Part shown: piece after piece, positions 10,451 through 22,642 of the stretch
Numbering within the stretch: the first letter of the stretch is position 1
How the letters are laid out: each line of letters starts with the position of its first letter
Assembly (NCBI GenBank): GCA_000499405.2
Contig: HG738137.1
Coordinates: forward strand, 15,204,233-15,268,232
Reading direction: 5' to 3'
From: Onchocerca volvulus
Taxonomy: Eukaryota; Nematoda; Chromadorea; Rhabditida; Onchocercidae
DNA: 64,000 nt
Translations under genes and position numbers: made by a program
Notes under the pieces: model-generated
Seen by the model: the letters and a program-made list of their open reading frames with translations, nothing else
What the model was told of the DNA's origin: nothing
The model's database searches: none

Positions 10451-11559
10451 CACATTTTCAACATAATATGGAAATTAAATCTGTTTTAAAAAGTCGTAGC
10501 AAAATAATAAACTAAAATGACAGAATTTATTTGAAATAAGTTTTCTATTTTCTGACCGAAGAATTTGTAATTAAGAAACGAAAATGAAGAAAGCGTGAAA
10601 AAAAGATTACATTCAATATACTCTTTATTCTATTTATGTGATATCAAAAAGATCAGATTTTAGTGAAGTATTTATTTCATTACATTATTTTGCATTATTA
10701 ATTATCCTATTAATTATGGACAAATTCTTTCAAGATGCATCGATTCATATTTTAGAAAGTAGGAATCTTAATAATATTTGAATATTTTTCCTATTCAAAA
10801 ACAAAACAAATTGGATCACTATTCAGCTGTTTTTTCTTTCCGTAATAAGAATTTTTAGACTTGATTTCTTGTCCTTCTCAAATTCGAAAAGAAAAAAAAA
10901 ACAACTTTATATGAATATATGCAATGTATAAGATTTTACTAATATGCAACGAATTTTGAAAAAAAATGAAAAAAAATTTGCATTTTTTAGGCAATTTTCG
11001 ATAAACGTGAAGAAAAGAATGGTTGAAAAAAAAAATTGCAAAAAACATTTGGATAATTTCAACAGTCCAACAATCTCATCAATTGAATATATTTTAAAAA
11101 AGAAAAGCAACGGAAGTATAAATCGAGTAAATCTGAAAACGACATATAAACGAGATTTTGTGCAGTTCAAATTGCAAATTTTTTAATGGCTCATATCTGC
11201 TATATTTAAAAATATTTTCTTTTACTATTATTTCGAGAAAGAAGTTAAAAAATGGCTTTTGAAAATATTGTCACTTTTTTCTGTTTGATTCAATTGAAAG
11301 ATTTGTAAATATTTCAGTTCAATTTACTATAATTCTATGCGCATATATTATTTATTAATCGAACAATTTAACTTATTCCACCAAATGTAAAAGCAGACTT
11401 TTACCGAAGCATTCTTCATATATCTGTGTTTGATTTATTCTATTATGGATAATTTGAAACGTATTCAAGTATTCCAACTAAATCATGTCCAGATTGTAGG
11501 TTTATGGCATAGAAAATTCAGGCTTATTCCGTTCTTGTATAAGCCAAGGTATCTTTACG
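10451..11559. other. Intergenic, no gene seen
   Basis: AT-rich sequence downstream of the chemoreceptor. The overlapping frames on both strands around 10907-11186 are Lys/Phe-rich translations of A/T runs with no splice or domain support. Confidence 0.45.
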
Positions 11560-12310
11560 TTTCGAAGTTTAGATATGATTTTATGGGATGAGATAACTTC
11601 ATAATTAATTTGGTAACGACTAAAGCGTTAGTGGTTCCATCTCTTGAAAAATTCCGACTGCTCCGGACTTCAACTTTTTTGGATTGTTTCATCTTATCGT
11701 TGAAACAAAATCGCTTGATTCTTGTAATCTTCTAATCAGTATTTTGAATTGACCAGAACATAATGGTTCGTGATGACTTTTTAAGTTTTCTTCGATTCTT
11801 CCAAGACCAGCAGTTTGAGATTATCCTCGAATTTATTTATGCTCTTTTTTGAATTGCTTTAAGCTTGATCATTATCGTTTCCAACCCTTCTAGATCCGGA
11901 ATGTCTTTTACCCCTTTTTTCGCCATCATGTATTCCAGCTTCCTTTAGAACGTAAAACGAAGAAACTTTGGACTTCAATTTTCAACTTTTGTTCAAGACT
12001 TTGAGCAGATGGTTAGCCCCGATAAGCTAATCTGAACATTTCCAATCACCTCGCAATTATCCAGTTGATTTTGTTTATATTAAAGCTGTATTTTTTTTCT
12101 GAGTCCATCTATGTTTAGTTTCTCTTTTTTTGTAATCATCGATTATAGCTTTAATACATCATTTTTTCTCTTCTAATTTATTATTTCAAGCAATAATAAT
12201 GATGATTTTCTTCGTCTCGATTGATTATCTTTTTCATATACTACTTCAATCTGTTCATTGACCATGATAAAACTCTTTCTTTTTGTCAATATATCTCATT
12301 TATCCTACAG
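11560..12310 (-). mobile_element. BEL/Pao gag relic, - strand
   Basis: On the - strand, 12310-11900 is clearly homologous to 5370-4560: GATATATTGACAAAAAG, an ATG GTC AAT GAA CAG ... VVYEKDNQSRRR stretch, the CTATAATCGATGA block, GATTGGAAATGTTCAGAT and the GACATTCCGGATCT block. The translated piece lines up with the MVNEENYP...YERYGDRNQR part of the better gag at 2.8 kb. Frameshifts and stops are frequent. It lacks the block of about 370 bp with zinc-knuckle residues that the 4.8-5.17 kb copy keeps. Confidence 0.55.
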
Positions 12311-12769
12311 ATAATTTTGTTACAAATATTTAGTTCTGCACTTTCTTTTATGTTCTTTTCAAAATTTCTTGAATTTTTTCTACCGTGCTTTTAGTTCGTG
12401 ATCCAGAGCGTAGTCATAAAAATCCATATAAGTATTAGGGTTATAGTAATCCGAAAAACCGAAACATAGTGCTTTAATTTTAAATGATATTGTCATCTAT
12501 GAAAACTCACTTTAGTGTCAACTTGTGTCGCGATTGTTATTCTTTACGATAAAATGTAATGAAGATTTTTTTGCTTTTGATTCTTATGTGTCGTTCTTTC
12601 ATGCATCATATTAATTACAATTAAACATCAAATAATTTAATACATTCTAATATAAATTTAATGAATTTCAATGGAAAAGCGCTGCTTGATCGTATTTACA
12701 ATACTTTTCAGATAATACAAAAATATTTAATGGCCATTATTTTGCATCCTATCAATATTCAAAACTTTA
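12311..12769. other. Intergenic, nothing recognised
   Basis: AT-rich spacer between the gag relic and the collagen pseudogene. It holds several TTTTT runs and no frame with coding character. Confidence 0.4.
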
Positions 12770-13560
12770 TTAATATCCAGGCATTGTTCGTAGTTGTGGA
12801 CAATGATCACAGCTTTCAACTGGACCATCTGCACCAATCGGAGCTGAATTACCAAGTATGCCGGGTTTACGGGCATACCATCTTCACCAGCATTTCCTGT
12901 TGTCCTGTGGACCAACCATCCTTGGCGCATCAGAAGGATCTGGCATACCTAGTCTTCCGGGGGGCCAAAATAGACCTAATGTTCCTCGTGGTCCTCTAGT
13001 GATTTGATCTAGTGATCCCGGTAATTCCTTTGAGTCCGTAAACGAATGATGGAAATATCATAAAATCGAAATAATGAAAGCTTTGTTCATTCATAATCAT
13101 AATATTACAAATCTACCAGATATTCCAGGTGTGCCGGGAAACCCAATTTGACCCTGTAGTCCTGGAGGACCTCTTAGAGCGTCTTTCGCTGTATATTCAA
13201 CTAATCCTGGTTTTCCCGGCGGACCTTTAGGTCCGCATCTACGAGCTGGACCCTGCGGTCCATCTTAACAGTCAAAACACACCATTCGTGAATTTGAATA
13301 TCATATTGAGAATCATCTTCCGAAGTAAAATGGTACCAAATCTCCAAAAATATTTGGAAAAATATTAATTTTACTTGTGGTATGGCAGGCGAATGCCCTT
13401 TAGCAGCATCTGAGGCATCTTTTCCTGGATTTACTGTTTTACTGTTTATGCCATTTTTACCGTTTAATCCCAAATGCCCAGGTTTACTAGGTGGAGAAAT
13501 TCCACAACCGCAACAAGCTGCAACTTGCCGCTTGTCATGCTTAAGAAATATGTCAGTTGC
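12770..13560 (-). pseudogene. Cuticle collagen pseudogene
   Basis: The - strand shows an eroded cuticle collagen. From about 13540 it reads QVAACCGCGISPPSKPGHLG, a typical Cys cluster followed by Gly-X-Y, then NGKNGINSKTVNPGKDAS. Near 13280 comes the CFDC-type second Cys pair with a TAA where Pro is expected. Then follow [35 protein letters not shown], an intron-like gap (about 13019-13110), further broken Gly-X-Y and a C-terminus ESCDHCPQLRTMPGY ending at TAA 12770-12772. Frame changes near 13280, 12910 and 12875 and lost glycines mean it cannot make a triple helix of normal length. The N-terminal transmembrane and subtilisin-site region is not recognisable upstream. Such collagens form the nematode exoskeleton. 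Confidence 0.8.
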
Positions 13561-13917
13561 GTCAAAATTCGCTACACTTGCTCATTTCCTTCGTAATATT
13601 CCAATTGATTTTGCAAAATACAAAATTACTAGAAACTGGTAAATTTTTCTCGTGCGGAAGAACTGTAAAATTCCTTTGAATATTAGCAATTAATGCTAAA
13701 TGTTCGTGAATATTCTAACAACATTCTACTTCGTTTCTAAGCACTTTTGGAAACTATTTGCATTTTCACTGAGTGATATTCAAAGTGAACATTCGAATTT
13801 TCACAGTCTAAAATTTTCAATCTTCAATTTATCATGAAATCAAAAAACTTAGAGAAATGATGAGTTGGAACAATATTCAGTTTTGAAATTATTGCAAACA
13901 ATAAAATTTGAACCGTA
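13561..13917. other. Flank of the collagen pseudogene, no gene seen
   Basis: The missing collagen N-terminus would be expected here on the - strand, but I could not recognise it in any frame. Confidence 0.35.
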
Positions 13918-14160
13918 AGTTATAACAATATTAACTTAATTACATATATAGAATATAATAAATTATATCGGTTATGACAATATTTACTTAAATACATATA
14001 GATTAGACAATATTAATTTAATTATATATAGGTTATACCAGTATTAGTCAATATGTAATTATGTATTAATAACTTAATTACATATAGATAATGACAATAT
14101 TAATCTAATTATATATATAGGTTATGACAATTTTAACTTAATTACACATAACATAATTTG
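13918..14160. repeat. Degenerate minisatellite, about 30-60 bp units
   Basis: At least five imperfect repeats of a unit like GTTATGACAATATTAACTT + AATTACATATATAG occur in a row, some with internal shortening (starts near 13918, 13971, 14032, 14091, 14121). The units differ by indels, so this is an old array. Confidence 0.7.
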
Positions 14161-14174
14161 ATTACAGTGCATAT

Positions 14175-14450
14175 TTTATTTATTTCTACTTGTTAAACAT
14201 TTCAAAAATTATTTACATTCTTTCATCGAATATCAGAGGTGAGGGAATACCTACGTACGAGTTATTTTACGCCAAATATTACCGATTTTGTTCGACAAAA
14301 TTCTATTTCGTTTTCTATCACTGATTACATATGTTGCAAATAATTGCATAACATTGGCACCGATATGACACACATAGCAAGGTTGCTACGGTTGACATTG
14401 TTACACCAAAAATGCGATTCATCATAAATGATCTGCTTCTTCTTGCAATT
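14175..14450 (+). pseudogene. Decayed ORF of unknown type with one in-frame stop
   Basis: One + frame reads ...HRISEVREYLRTSY, FTPNITDFVRQNSISF, ITDYICCK, a TAA near 14342, then LHNIGTDMTHIARLL and LHQKCDSS before the final TAA near 14428. Composition and codon sense are protein-like on both sides of the TAA, which is one C-to-T step from CAA. It may be a transposable-element remnant or an exon of a dead gene; I recognise no family. A 34-codon ATG frame on the opposite strand overlaps it and is less convincing. Confidence 0.35.
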
Positions 14451-14863
14451 TATTTACCATTAATTAATCGTTCCTTTTTTATCATATTTTTTTTGTTTTA
14501 TCTAAAAAAAGATTTTTCTTCTTAGAAAAAAGCAAAAAGGCCAAATTGGATCAAGATTAGACGACAGAATCAGAAATTGAATTATAAAAGCAAAAGGCTG
14601 GGATAACATAATAAGCATAAGCCTTGAAACGCTACAAATTTTACAAATTCCGCAAATCTTGCATATTAAGCTTTACATAATTGTATTTCATCATATAATC
14701 ATATAATGATTGTATTTTATATCAAATATCTAAACAACTGCAGTAAGCTAATTTGATAGTTTCTATCATGTAAACATTATTTGAAAAATCTATTTTTACT
14801 TCATATAAATTATTCTACAAAAAAAGTATTATTTAGAGAGTGGTAAAATGATGTCAGCTATCT

Positions 14864-14900
14864 NNNNNNNNNNNNNNNNNNNNNNNNNNNNNNNNNNNNN
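14864..14900. other. Assembly gap (37 Ns)
   Basis: Run of N in the supplied sequence; continuity across it cannot be assumed. Confidence 0.99.
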
Positions 14901-16865
14901 TTTCAGCAAAAAAAAAAAAAGAGAACATTTTTGATTTTCATTATGAAATTTTAAGGGATTTTTGTTAGAAGTAATAAATTAGTGTATTAAACTGGTGCAT
15001 ATTAATGAACCATAATATGTCGCAGAAAAATTTCAATACTCTAAAATAAGTAACAAAATGATTTCAGAATTACTGACTTAATCTTTAAATAATGGAATGA
15101 GTTGCAAAATTTGTTTTTACATTTATGAAAATTATATGTCTCATTACTGACTGTTTTCAAATTTATCTAGTATTCAGAATTTTTCGAAAGAAAACAAAAT
15201 TTATGTTATATATATTGTTAAAATGATTAATTTTTTGCAAAATTCGGAAAAATTTAAGTTTTGATGAAATCAAAGCTAATCTTTAAATTTATAAAATTTT
15301 CGACACAAAATAAAATTTCAAGCACTATTGAACGTGGAAAACCTAGATTTTCCGTTAAAGTATTGTAATCATTAATGCTGCTTGATGGAATTGATACTTG
15401 AATTGAAATTCTCTATTTTTTTCTTCTTTAACTGAGATAAAACATGGATAAAAATTATCAGTTGTTGCAAGTTGCTTTTTTTGAAGCAAAATTAAGTTTG
15501 TTTTATTTTAATATAATAAAAAAGTAAACAGTAAGCGATCGATGCATTATTATAATTTATGAAATATATAAAAGAAAAAGCCAGTAAATGATAATGAAGT
15601 GATATTTTCCAGTCTTTTTTTTTCCAATTATTCCAGTCGAATACCCGAAAGAAACCGTTAAACAATTAATTCCAAAGTTTTCATAAAAATCATAAATTAT
15701 TGCCTTTTTATCATTCAAATATGACTGAAAGTTGATTTAAAAAAAAAAAAATCGTGATATGCAAAATTAGAATTGCTGTATGGAATTATCATTTAGTTAA
15801 TTACAATCAGTGGTATTATTTAATTAAGCTAATGATTAATTGCTGATTATTTTTTTTATATACTGCTAACTAAATTGACGAAAAAAAGTTTTACTCCAAA
15901 AAAAAATTTCTTTTTCAACTTTCTCGCAATGTATTGGATTTATGTATAAATGCAATAATTACCATATTTGTCATGATTTATATGTTTGCATATTTTCACA
16001 TTCATTGATCATCATGATGATATTTTAATTTAAAATTCTATGCCATCACGATAAACGTTCTCCGGTCATTTCATCCATTTCAACAACATTTATCACTTTC
16101 ATCATGTAAAATTAAACTAAAAAATTTCTTTATCAGATACTTCATGAATTGCATCAAATTACATAATATAATCATTGTCAAATTCTTTTCAAATTAAAAT
16201 GCAAAAAGGAATAACAAATCATTTTTATTTTTCATAATTAATAATAAATGGGGAAGAAAAAAAGTTTATTAAATGATATTATGATATTAAAAGAGAAAAA
16301 GATAAAATAAAATAATGTCTCACAATAAATACTTTTTTGCGGAGTTAAATTTTGGATAAATTGAGATTTTGGATAAAAAATTAATGCAAAAATTAAGCAA
16401 AAAAAAAAACTCAAAAGCATTTTTAATAAGCAGATATCTGGATGAAATTGATATAGAGCAAAATTTTTTTCAATTACATGAGGCTTGAAGTATTAACAAT
16501 TGCTATTTGATAAATCAGAATTATTGCACGATAAAATAGACATTCACTGGGATTTTCTTAACTACTTCAAAGGCTAATAAATTTCAAATGAAACTTGAAG
16601 AGTGGAACATGAAAAGGTAATAATGCAAAATTTGAAAAATTAAAAATTGCTATAAGCTGTTGCTCACGAACTAAGAGTATTTTTGAAGAAAATAAAAATA
16701 TTTTAGTTAAATTTAGCAAAAACTATGATGAAAATATAGCATAAATTAACATAACTTTTTTATATTTCAACTTTTTTTTGCAAAGAATTTTTCCTGTCCC
16801 CAAATTAATCCAGAAAAAAAGTAATAGAATCCAAAACAGTCAGATAAAAGTCCATCGACACTGTT
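14901..16865. other. AT-rich intergenic, no gene seen
   Basis: Many A/T runs. The only protein-like piece is a short - strand frame near 16060-16110 (VVEMDEMTGERLS then stop) with no connected exon. Nothing else is supported. Confidence 0.45.
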
Positions 16866-17330
16866 GTGGAAGCGGATGAAGCTGCTAATTATCCAACAAA
16901 ATTTTTGATTTTACTCGATCTATTAGAGATGCTAGAGTACGTACTGCAATTGAAAATCAGCATGCTAAATTTCATGTTTCAAAATATTAACCAGCCTAAA
17001 CCTTGCAACGGCAGTACAAAATTAATGAGCAATGTTGTAGGGGCAATCATTTTGAGAAAACCTTTCAAAGGCGAAGATATCTATATTCCTCGCATTCCTT
17101 GATTCCAATGAATACGTCGCTTTAATTTAAGCGATTGCAATCCCCAATTCAATTGGCGTTTGCATTAACTATTAACGAAGCTCAGGACCAATCTTTTAAA
17201 TTATATGGTTTAAATCTATAGATCGATTGTTTCATACATGGACAATTATATATTGCATGTTCTGGAGTTCGCAAAACTAGACAATCTCTATATCTACACA
17301 GACAATGAAACAGCAAAGATGTGTATACCT
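16866..17330 (+). pseudogene. Helitron (Pif1-like helicase) C-terminal relic
   Basis: The first frame, 16866-17102, reads ADEAANYPTKFL, then INQPKPCNGSTKLM and KPFKGEDIYIPRIP, which are conserved C-terminal blocks of the Helitron RepHel helicase domain. Past a stop at 17100 the homology resumes with FKRLQSPIQLAFALTINEA, QDQSFKLYGLNL and CFIHGQLYIACSGV, again typical of the last helicase motifs. Stops at 17100, 17128 and near 17219 kill it. The replicase half is not seen upstream, so it is a 3' fragment of an autonomous Helitron. Confidence 0.82.
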
Positions 17331-18132
17331 ACAAGTGTTATGAAAATAAACAAATGTAGTCGAAAACTGAAAGATGTCAAATATGCCATAATAATTATTG
17401 TAAAAAAGAAATGTTGAAGATCAAGTGGGTGGCATAGTTTCAAAGGGACGATAAACATGTTTATCATCTAACGTTCGAATTCACAGATAAACGACAAAGA
17501 TCGACGCAGCAACAGTAACAGTTCGGCGTTCCAAGGGTTCCAGTTCAACAGTTCAAAGCGACGCAACAGTGGTAACAATCCGACAATTCACTTGAATAGT
17601 ATTTGTATCTATCAGCGAAAAAGGAAAGAATAATTCGGTGATAAATTTGCCTGTATATTCCAACAACTGTTACGAAAAATCAACAAAAGGAAGAAGATGA
17701 AGAGCATCTTCACCAATCTGCAAAGCTTTTCTCAAAGCATCCATCTTTGTCACATAAGACACAAAAAACCTCCTCATACTTATTGCTAACCTAGCTGAAT
17801 CACAATAGCGAAAATTAATCTCCAGTTCAGACAAACTACAAATCAATTTTACAAAGTATTAGTTTTTTCCCTAACATTAAATACATGCGCTTTCTCTGTT
17901 CTTGCTTTATCACCTCATCAGGCTGAACTACAGCGACGTCGAATGCAACATTGCTTCAAAATTTCAAAACAAATGTGAGGACTTTCGGAGATCTTAGATT
18001 TTGAACTAATATAGATAAGGTGCATGTTTGTGAAATTTCGGAGATTTAAGATTTTGAACAAAAGAACATTTACATTTTTATTTATATAGATTAGCTGGAA
18101 CGGGCCACACGTAGCGTGACCGGTACGGCTAG
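17331..18132 (+). mobile_element. Helitron 3' non-coding tail and terminus
   Basis: Non-coding DNA follows the helicase relic. It holds repeated GCAACAGT words at 17505-17570 and a near-duplicate TTCGGAGAT..AGATTTTGAAC pair (about 17986 and 18041). It ends in a GC-rich terminus: CGGGCCACACGTAGCGTGAC, a small hairpin-like CACG-TAG-CGTG, then CGGTACGGCTAG followed by T. CTAG before T with a hairpin just upstream is the classical Helitron 3' end, so I place the end at 18132. No 5' TC end was identified. Confidence 0.65.
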
Positions 18133-18168
18133 TTCATTTCACAATTTCAAATGTAACATCTACCGTAT

Positions 18169-18653
18169 TCACGTGTCGCTGAAATCGCGAGGAGCATCAG
18201 AGAAGAAGTGATTTCTTTGTTTTCCAAATGTATCTCTGGTTTATTTGTGTGGATGTATTTCTTTGTTTATAGGTCAAATGGCTTCGTACTTTATTCTTTT
18301 GTTGTAGTCAAGGTTACGCGCCAAAAAAGACGCGCTCTCAGGCGCTAAAAGTGGCGCCTTATTGTGATCAAATTCTAGCGGGATCCTCCCTCTATAAATA
18401 AGAAGAGGGTCCTGACTATAGAATCATTGTCAAAGGATGTTCTACCACGAGGTCAATTGGTTGTATTGATATTGTGTTTGTAGTGTATTGTCGTGTTATA
18501 CTTTATAATAAATGGTTTAATTACCCAAGTTTGAGGTTTCGAGAACAGCAGAACAGGAATGAAGTCCCAATAATTTCACGGTTAAGAAGATCGAGAACAG
18601 AATCCAAGAAGCTACAATTACTGTCACGGTCATAGAAGATCCGCGACATCACG
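18169..18653 (+). mobile_element. Solo BEL/Pao LTR with 5-bp target site duplication
   Basis: The LTR is 18174-18648 (475 bp), starting TGTCGC and ending GCGACA. It is flanked on both sides by TCACG (18169-18173 and 18649-18653), a perfect 5-bp duplication. It has a U3 with GC-rich GCGCCAAAAAAGACGCGC blocks, a TATAAATA box at about 18393-18400, AATAAA at 18507-18512 and SL1 at 18514-18535. No internal element remains, as expected after LTR-LTR recombination. It landed 36 bp beyond the Helitron terminus. Confidence 0.92.
18514..18535 (+). promoter_or_regulatory. Exact SL1 spliced-leader sequence in the solo LTR (copy 3)
   Basis: Exact 22-nt SL1, one base after AATAAA and followed by GT. It lies roughly 115 nt downstream of the TATA box, so it is in the transcribed part of the LTR. 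Confidence 0.9.
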
Positions 18654-20299
18654 AAAGCATTTTATGCCTGGAAAAAAACAATAACTTAATTGAATTGAAA
18701 CATCAACTTGAATTTAAAAAAAAAAAAAAAGATTGCAAGCTAGAAATACATGAAATGAAATTAAAATGGTGGATTTTTCTTTTCGATTTTTATATAAATT
18801 TAGAAAAAAAAATTCATTTTTTACTGATCAAAATGCAAATTGATTTCTTTAAGTATTGTCATGTTAAAAATTTTTTTGTCATTTATAAAATTGATTTGCT
18901 AGATAATTCTGAATTAAAAAGCTTTTATCAAGTAAGAAAACGAGGATTTTGTGCATTTTTCGCAAATCAAGTTTTTAATAATTTAATTTTAAATTTTTGA
19001 CCAAAAGGAGAAGAGCCATCGAGTATTAGGATATTTGAAAAATTTGTAATGTAAAATATTGTCTAACAAGTTGCATTCGATTATTATTTTTATACCAATT
19101 ATTTATCAGAAAAAGATTAAACTAAATTTTACATTTAGTTTTCAATAATTCTTACTTTTCTTGTAAATTTATAGTAGAGGAAATAATTATTGTATTTATT
19201 TGCTGAAATCTTTTTAATTCTTTGATTTTTATAAGAATTACAAAAATAAATAAATGTAATAATCGTAAATATTTCAAAGAAGAAAATTAAAAAAAAAAAA
19301 GGCAAAACAATTGTTAAAATCATCTCCATCATTTTGATAGCAAATAAATAATAAGATTAAATGAAAGAAATAAACTTAGAAATATTAGAAACGTGAATGC
19401 TTTATTATTTCTTTCGAACAAAATGTATCAACAGATATTTTCTTTGTTATACTGGAATTAAATTATATTTCTCAAAAAAAGATTTTTTTAAAATTTTACA
19501 AATCATACTGCTTTATGAATTATATCTGCATTTTTTGAAGGGAAAATAAGGTAAATTAAAAATGGATAAAAATAAATATGAAATTTATTAATTTATAATA
19601 ATTTATTAAGATTTTCAATTACATAATCAGATAGGCAAAATAATATTAATTCATAAATTCAGTTTAAAATTATTTGAAGGATAAAAAGAAGCAATAAAAT
19701 GGCAGAATCAATTAAGTTGTTCTGATCATACTAATCTCTTTGTCATTATTTATTCAATGATATTCTATTCAATCTTTATCTCAGTTTACGAAACATTTTG
19801 ACGCATTTTTACGTGAATTCTGAATGAGCATATCGAAAAAAAGAAAAAAGACGAATAGTGATTAAAGATAAATCCAAGGTAAGCTCATAGCTAAGGATAA
19901 GAAGAAAACAGAAGTTAATTAATGGAAACAAATTAAGTAATAGATTGTATTTTTAAAATATAGGAAGAAGCTTACAAATATCGTAGCAGTTATTGTTATG
20001 AAATGATTCAATGATTTGATGAATCCCTGGATTCTGTTATAATTGTTCAGTTTTATCATTTTATCACTAGTAGATTAATAGCTAAATTTTTCTTTAGTTT
20101 GATTGCTAGCTTTTATCACTAGCTAAATCTACCTTCAACATTTAGCAAAATAATAATAACTGAGCCATTAAAATTATGAAGCTTTAAAATTTTTTTGAAA
20201 GTAAAACCAAAAATATTATCCTAAAAATTGATCATAAATTGATGACTGATTGAGTTGTTGCCAGTAATTTGAGATTAGCGAATAATTTATTTTCTGACA
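18654..20299. other. AT-rich intergenic, no gene seen
   Basis: Long A/T runs. The frames at 18695-19000 (+) and 19135-19332 (-) are Lys/Phe/Ile-rich translations of low-complexity DNA without splice support. Confidence 0.45.
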
Positions 20300-20975
20300 T
20301 CGTTATTGACATTAGAACAAATGGAATTATTCATCAGCATAGGTGACATTTGGAAAATCTCGAGATGCAAAAATGTGAAAAACGACATTTCGAGACGCAA
20401 AGATCACTTTCAGTGTAAATCTAAATATAAAAAAATTTGACTAATTTTCAAATAACAAAAACTATTTTTAATTCTTTTTTTCGAGACTGATGGAAATCGA
20501 TAACTAGTATCTTTGAAATGTATTGATGGAAAGAATTATCGTCAGGAGATGACATTTCAACAAGCTTCATTTTCGAGAACTTTTCAACATAAATTGATTT
20601 TTCCAAATTTTTTACTTAATTGTTTCTTGAAAAAAACAAATTTCTTTTCGTTCAAAAAATTTATTCCTTCTAGCAAAACTCCAAGATTTCTTGTGTCTTC
20701 CGGAAAAATTGATTTCTTTTTTTTTTTTAAATTTAGAGAATTCTTAGTGGTAACACAAGTTTTTTGAAATTTTATCTTTCCTAAGAGCAGAAAAAATGAA
20801 TTGATAGCACTTGTGAAATCAGGATTACCTGATTTTTACCTGAGATCAGGACAACCTGGATTACCGGATTCACCTGAAATTGCAAAATATGATGAATTGC
20901 CGAGTGAATGCTATAGTGATAGACAAGTATCTTCCGCATTTCTTTCCATACAAGAGGGTTGTGCTAAGTTTTAAA
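20300..20975 (+). pseudogene. Collagen-like relic, last exon
   Basis: A + frame from about 20772 to the stop at 20975 reads VKSGLPDFYLRSGQPGLPDS, then PEIAKYDELPSECYSD and FLSIQEGCAKF. The spacing is that of Gly-X-Y in which several Gly codons have become Asp, Glu, Lys or Ser by single G-to-A changes. Upstream, around 20340-20410, a repeated CGAGATGCAAAAATG / CGAGACGCAAAGATC segment could be further eroded Gly-Arg-Asp-Gly-Lys repeats. No start, signal or intact repeat is left. It could instead be a normal exon of an unrelated gene, since the frame itself has no stop over about 60 codons. Confidence 0.4.
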
Positions 20976-22642
20976 TTTAAATATATTATACGGCAAATAA
21001 ATTTTTGATATAATATAAATACTTTATTTATTTCATTCTACATTTCATAAATTATTTAATTTAGGAATTTCTTATTTCATTTATCACTTTCGTGAAAGGT
21101 GATTAAGTCTTTTACAAATTAAAAAATGAATGAATTAAATTAAAAATAAACAAATTAAATGAAATGAACAATTAAATTAAATAATTTTCTTAATAAGATT
21201 CATTTTTGCATGTCGGAGAAAATGCGAAAGATCCGAAAATAAGGAAACCGTCAAAAGAAAACAAATTTATTCAGAATAATTTTTACGCATAATTTTAAAA
21301 AATTTGACTGATTATGGCTTAATCTGAGACTTATTATATTCTGATCAGTAATGCTTGGGCTAGTTATTATGCCTGGTTGATTATATTTGATCGATTGGGC
21401 TTATAAAAAAAAAAAAAAATTTTTTTTGATTGATAAAAATATGAAAAAGCAAAAAATAAGTTGCATAATTATTTTATATCTCATGAATGGATCTTGTCAA
21501 AATCGAAAATATGACATATTTGTCGTAATGAAAAGAAATACGTAGTGTTAAATTTCATAATTTTTGGATTTTTGAAATTTAACGTGCATATTTTCAAAAT
21601 ATTGATGATAAACAGTAAAGTGATTAACATTCTTCAGTAATTAACATTGAAATTCTTGGAGTAGTTAACATTCTTCTAAATGTATAATCGCTAAAAGTCA
21701 TGTAAATTTTTTTTTTTGTTACTTTTTTTTTTGAGAAAAGATGAATGGATCTTTTAATGAAAATGATCATTGATGTGAAATAAATCATTCGGAAGACTGT
21801 CTTAATGATAAAAAATGAGAATTTAAATTCCGAATTATCTTGCTTTTTTCCAAAAAAAAAGAGAAAAATGAAAAAAAAGAAGAAATGAATAGGTCTTAAC
21901 AAAATTTTAAGCTTTTGAAATTATTTTCCGAGAGTGAGAAAGAATAAAATATCTAAATTCCATTGTTAACCAATTTTTCGTTTTTAAAACGTGAAAAACA
22001 AGCTTAATCTGATAATGCGAATTTATTCCAAAGAAAAAGGAACAAATTTTATCAATTTATTAAATATAATTTCAACAAAAGCAAAATAAAGCAAATAAAT
22101 GGAAATATTACTTGAATGTTGAATTATTTGCAATAAATTCTTTTGTTTAAAAAGTTGATAAATAATTTTTACTTTTTTTCTGAGCTTTGATTTATTTGGA
22201 TAAAAATTTTAATTTTTTAATTTTAATTCAATTATTTATTCATTTTATTTGAATTTTAAGATATTAAGAAGAAAGTTGATTTTCGTACAAGTAAATATTA
22301 AAAAATAAAAAAAGTAATGATGGATGTATTGGAATTTGAAATAAGTGGTATATCTTCACATTTATCAACAGTATGTACACCGCGTAACAAAGTAATAATT
22401 AAGTAAAACATGACATTTAGAATTTTCATTTTTTTAATGAAATATTCTTATTTCCTTTTTTGTTTTTCTTTGTTTTTTTTTTTTTTGGTAAAAATTTATA
22501 CGCTAAAAATAAAAATAAAAATACTTTTTGGATCAAATATGAAGAAAATAATTTCCAAAAAAAAAAAATAAATTCAATGAAATTTTTTTTTTGCAAAATA
22601 AAAGATTGTATTTTTTGCAATTATGGAATAATTCATTAAATA
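20976..22642. other. AT-rich intergenic, no gene seen
   Basis: Low-complexity A/T DNA, including a short local repeat around TAACATTCTTC (21625-21680). Nothing coding is supported. Confidence 0.45.

Noticed and set aside
16238..16420. 60-codon - strand ORF
   Set aside because: Phe/Ile/Leu-rich translation of A/T runs.
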